A program made the position numbers and the translations under genes. A stretch of 18,131 bases of DNA from Nitrospirota bacterium (GTDB lineage: Bacteria > Nitrospirota_A > Leptospirillia > Leptospirillales > Leptospirillaceae). The notes under the pieces are model-generated. The model was not told the DNA's origin and searched no databases. It saw nothing but the letters and a program-made list of their open reading frames with translations. Of the stretch, positions 15,614 through 18,131 are shown one piece after another. Location of the stretch: NCBI GenBank assembly GCA_021844645.1, contig JAKBTA010000022.1, forward strand, positions 1-18,131, written 5' to 3'. Positions within the stretch are counted from its first letter, which is position 1. Every line of letters begins with the position of its first letter.

Positions 15614-16175
15614 TGTACTCTTCCGGTTTTTGAGGTCCTTTATCCAATAAAGTCAACATGGAATCCAGGTTTTTCTTTACGACCCAATTCCTGGGCCCCA
15701 CTACGTGCTCTGCAACCACACCATTCTGGTCAATGACAAACGTCTCCGGAACACCAGTGATCTTGTAACGATGGTCCAGAGTATTCAACGGGTCCAGGGG
15801 AACAGGAAAGTGGATGTTATGTTTTTCCAGGAAAGGAGCAACCTGGTTTTTATAAAATACATTGTTCTCATTAACGGCCAACAGCTCAAAATGAGACCCT
15901 GCCTGTTCCTTCATACCTTCATACATAATTTCCATGGAAGGCATTTCCTGTTTACAAGGCTTGCACCATGTCGCCCAAAAATTCAGCATGACTACCTTGC
16001 CTCGATAGTCGGACAATTTGATTCTCTTGCCATCAGCCGATTCCAGATTGAAGTCAGGCGCAACCATCCCCACTTTTAGAGGAGCAAAGCGATAAGTGGT
16101 GCCGTAGTACCCCAGAACAATGACAATAAGTAAAACAGCTGTTGCTTGGGGCCAATATTTTTTCAATGAATCCAA
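15561..16175 (-). CDS. ResA/TlpA-family membrane-anchored thioredoxin-like protein
   Basis: The 204-residue protein has one N-terminal membrane anchor (about residues 11-28) and a periplasmic thioredoxin fold. Family marks are VGMVAPDFNLESADGK (35-50), LSDYRGKVVMLNFWATWCKPC (active-site Cys71, Cys74) and the cis-Pro segment ITGVPETFVID. ResA-type proteins reduce the CXXCH disulfide of apocytochrome c before heme attachment in System II. A TTG start (16175-16173) is preferred, with GCGAGG 7 bases upstream. It is 12 bases after ccsA and upstream of a second TlpA-like gene and ccdA, exactly the context expected for ResA. A C-terminal tail after about residue 180 (Pro/Lys/Ala-rich) is extra. Confidence 0.9.
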   Translation of the reverse strand: MDSLKKYWPQATAVLLIVIVLGYYGTTYRFAPLKVGMVAPDFNLESADGKRIKLSDYRGKVVMLNFWATWCKPCKQEMPSMEIMYEGMKEQAGSHFELLAVNENNVFYKNQVAPFLEKHNIHFPVPLDPLNTLDHRYKITGVPETFVIDQNGVVAEHVVGPRNWVVKKNLDSMLTLLDKGPQKPEEYIARKAAQNPPMAKSGGY

Positions 16176-16187
16176 CTTGAGACCTCG

Positions 16188-17039
16188 CTAGGCAGCATAT
16201 GCATGAAGACCGGGAATGATGAAACTGACACCCCAGTAAAGAAATACGACAGAAGCAAATCCCAGGATCGAGAACCAGGCACTTCCCTTGCCCCTGAGAC
16301 CTCTGGTCATTCTCGCGTGAAGATAGGCTGCATAGACAAACCAGGTAATCAGGGACCATGTCTCCTTTGGATCCCAGGACCAATATCCGCCCCATGCTTC
16401 ATAGGCCCACATTCCGCCAAAAATGACACCAAGGGTCAACAGGGGAAATCCGACCATCACGGCTTTATATGTCAGATCATCAAGAACATCTGTTGCAGGG
16501 AACTCCCTGAGAATCCAACCGGTTGTTCCTTTTTGTTCAGAGCGGAGCTTCAGAAGATAAATCATCGCCAAGGATGCGGAAATACCAAAAGCTGCATAAG
16601 ACATGAACATTGTAAACACATGAATTTTCAACCAATAGGAATTCAGGGCCGGATTCAATGGTTCAACCATCTGGTAGCGGTACGGAAGCATCTTGGCAGC
16701 TCCGACAGCGAACATTACAAGTGTCAGAACAAAAGCACCCGCAACACGAACCTTGTATTTGAATTCCATTACCATATAACCAAGAATCGATGCCCAGGAA
16801 AAGAGGAAAAGAGTCTCATACAAATTGGACCAGGGAGCGTGATGGTCAGCAACACCTCGTCCCACCAGGGCAGCAGTATTGACGACCCATCCCGAAAAGG
16901 TCACTGTCGAGGCGATTTGCCCCATTTCCTTTTTATGGGAAATCAGGAAGAGAAAATAGAGAACGGTTGCAAGAAGATAAAGTCCGATCACCGTGTTATA
17001 GAGGAGAAATGATGATCCGACAGAGTTGATCAACGTCAT
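16188..17039 (-). CDS. ccsA: Cytochrome c biogenesis protein CcsA/ResC (System II heme handling)
   Basis: The 283-residue polytopic inner-membrane protein, with ResB, forms the System II cytochrome c synthase that exports heme and attaches it to CXXCH. The defining Trp-rich WWD motif is WGGYWSWDPKETWSL (216-230), facing the periplasm. Candidate heme-ligand histidines are His140 (WLKIHVFTMFMSYA) and His279 (PGLHAYA), at family positions. About eight hydrophobic segments are visible. The ATG is preceded by a perfect AGGAGG, 9 bases away, but this site can be masked by an upstream hairpin (17048-17083). The gene lies between resB and two thioredoxin-like genes. Confidence 0.95.
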   Translation of the reverse strand: MTLINSVGSSFLLYNTVIGLYLLATVLYFLFLISHKKEMGQIASTVTFSGWVVNTAALVGRGVADHHAPWSNLYETLFLFSWASILGYMVMEFKYKVRVAGAFVLTLVMFAVGAAKMLPYRYQMVEPLNPALNSYWLKIHVFTMFMSYAAFGISASLAMIYLLKLRSEQKGTTGWILREFPATDVLDDLTYKAVMVGFPLLTLGVIFGGMWAYEAWGGYWSWDPKETWSLITWFVYAAYLHARMTRGLRGKGSAWFSILGFASVVFLYWGVSFIIPGLHAYAA

Positions 17040-17047
17040 GAAATATG

Positions 17048-17125
17048 CCCTCCTGTTCAGGGAGGAGGCTTAACGCCTCCTCCAATATCGATCCGGGAAA
17101 AGGTAGCCAACTCCCGTTTGTTCAT
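17048..17125 (-). promoter_or_regulatory. Leader with competing hairpins over the ccsA ribosome binding site
   Basis: On the minus strand GGAGGAGGC (17083-17075) and GCCTCCTCC (17069-17061) form a perfect 9-base stem with a 5-base loop. The second arm also contains CCTCCT, which can pair with the ccsA SD AGGAGG (17054-17049). The two pairings exclude each other, so arm 1 would free the SD and its absence would mask it. A 22-codon ATG frame (17125-17057), with only a weak GGAAAA SD, crosses both arms and stops 2 bases before the SD; translation through it would melt the stem. No T-run follows, so this is not an intrinsic terminator. The regulatory role is inference. Confidence 0.4.
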
Positions 17126-17148
17126 TTTTCCAGGCTAGAAACACACCA

Positions 17149-18131
17149 TCAAGTCTCTCCCGCAAGTTTTCGCGGACCTGCTCCCGACACCATCGTTTCC
17201 AACGGGGTCCCGGAACCTTGCCCAGCCTGAATCTCCTGGACAATTTCATTAAATTCCTTCTCAAAGCCCAGCTTGTCCTTATGACCGAAGCCGCCAACGG
17301 ACAACTGCCACACCCCCGAGTTTTCCTTCGCTCTTACCCATAGTTTCCTGTGGTAAACAAAAGACGACAGGAAGAGTCCTCCCACAAGGAGAAAGGAACC
17401 GGCCAGAATGACATGGACACCCGGATCCTTGGCCACTTCGAGCCCGGTGTACATGGGAGCTTCATATCCCCCCAAAATAAAAAAGTACGGAAGGGACTTC
17501 ATGACCTGAATCTGCGGAAAATTGTAAAATAGCCATGGGGAACCAATTTGCTTGCCGTTCTGGTAAATCCCCAACTGGATAGCCGGGTTGTCGGATTTTT
17601 CCGATTTACTGTACACGGAGTTTGTCTTCGGATCAAAAGCAAAATCCGCAACGTACCGCAAAATCTTGATGCTCAGATCTGTCCCCGGTGCTGGCGAAAG
17701 AGCCCCGCCCTTGAGCATGACCTGACCCAAAAACTGCTTTTTTTCCTTGTTGACGATCAGGATCCTTGCTTTATCGACCCTGTCCCAGGCCTCTCCATAG
17801 CTTGCCTGATAGAACCTCAAACCATTGGTTTCCAGTGGATGATTGACGCTGATCACTTTGTGATCGATGATTTTTCCGGACTTCAGCACATCAACATCAC
17901 TGAAAAATCCCTTCACCATCCCGTTTGGGTAGTGATCGATCCAGAACTTGTTGACTCTAAGGCTAAAATCTCCCTGAGGGACAAATGTTGTGGAATGCAC
18001 ATAGAAAGTGCCGAACAGCCGAAATCCGAGAAGGCTTCCGATCAGTCCGCCTGCCAGGATAAGAATCACAGACATATGGGCAACGTGGGAGCCAATCCGA
18101 CCCATAACACCCCTGTCAAAAAAGAGGGTTG
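17149..18131 (-). CDS. resB: Cytochrome c biogenesis protein ResB, N-terminal part outside window
   Basis: The frame is open to the right edge (TLFFDRGV precedes the first in-window Met at 18105), so the true start and the first membrane helices are missing; about 327 codons are present. The sequence enters at a typical ResB stretch, GRIGSHVAHMSVILILAGGLIGSLLGF, a membrane helix with a His near its start that in the family is a heme ligand candidate. A large periplasmic domain follows (WIDHYPNG..FFSDVDVL, HPLETNGLRFYQASYG, VMKSLPYFFILGGYEAPMYTGLEVAKDPG), then a last helix (VHVILAGSFLLVGGLFLSSFVYHRKLWV) and a cytosolic tail. LEVAKDPG and the HRKLWV end are characteristic. It acts with CcsA as the System II heme delivery and ligation complex. 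Confidence 0.92.
   Translation of the reverse strand, partial: TLFFDRGVMGRIGSHVAHMSVILILAGGLIGSLLGFRLFGTFYVHSTTFVPQGDFSLRVNKFWIDHYPNGMVKGFFSDVDVLKSGKIIDHKVISVNHPLETNGLRFYQASYGEAWDRVDKARILIVNKEKKQFLGQVMLKGGALSPAPGTDLSIKILRYVADFAFDPKTNSVYSKSEKSDNPAIQLGIYQNGKQIGSPWLFYNFPQIQVMKSLPYFFILGGYEAPMYTGLEVAKDPGVHVILAGSFLLVGGLFLSSFVYHRKLWVRAKENSGVWQLSVGGFGHKDKLGFEKEFNEIVQEIQAGQGSGTPLETMVSGAGPRKLAGET

Noticed and set aside
16203..17012. 269-codon open frame on the plus strand
   Set aside because: It lies wholly antisense to ccsA, whose WWD motif and membrane helices are unmistakable. Its Lys/His/Cys-rich product resembles no family.

Overview
This 18.1 kb window reads as ordinary chromosomal DNA of a free-living Gram-negative bacterium. 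It has dense, short-spaced genes, two outer-membrane beta-barrel proteins, a lipoprotein, core housekeeping genes and a System II (ResB/CcsA) cytochrome c maturation cluster. GC content looks close to 50 % by eye. The gene mix, non-proteobacterial System II with abundant TTG/GTG starts, suggests a Nitrospirota-type organism such as Leptospirillum. That taxonomic call is inference and weak. I see no tRNA, rRNA, CRISPR array, insertion sequence or phage gene, and no gene-free stretch longer than about 230 bases.

Region A (1-2711, minus strand) is the least familiar part. Read 5' to 3' on the minus strand, a promoter leads into a small exported protein (2220-2627). It is followed by a second small exported protein (1625-2080), an outer-membrane barrel whose mature N-terminus begins with a Cys/His/Met cluster (513-1571), and a second barrel that leaves the window (1-449). 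The two small proteins share Cys/His motifs (C-x-H, E-C-H-H, C-H-x-[DE]-N-P-[LI]-[LI]-P). This looks like an undescribed envelope, perhaps metal-handling, operon.

Region B (2856-6816) has a Ppx/GppA-type exopolyphosphatase and an alpha/beta hydrolase on the plus strand, facing a pair of translationally coupled thymidylate-kinase-like P-loop kinases on the minus strand. One of the two kinases has lost the conserved DR catalytic motif. A short Fn3-like lipoprotein (6851-7378) lies beyond them.

Region C (7550-11857, plus strand) is a housekeeping run: rpiB, glyA, nrdR and priA (pentose phosphate isomerase, serine hydroxymethyltransferase, ribonucleotide reductase repressor, primosome helicase).

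Region D (11808-18131, minus strand, convergent with and overlapping priA) is one long operon-like run. It encodes ResB (5' part outside the window), CcsA/ResC, two thioredoxin-like ResA/TlpA proteins, CcdA, a geranylgeranyl-reductase-family flavoprotein and a site-2-protease-like membrane metalloprotease with a CBS-like C-terminus. CcdA passes electrons across the membrane, the TlpA proteins keep apocytochrome Cys-x-x-Cys-His thiols reduced, and ResB-CcsA delivers and attaches heme. The leader between resB and ccsA contains two mutually exclusive hairpins, one of which would hide the ccsA ribosome binding site.
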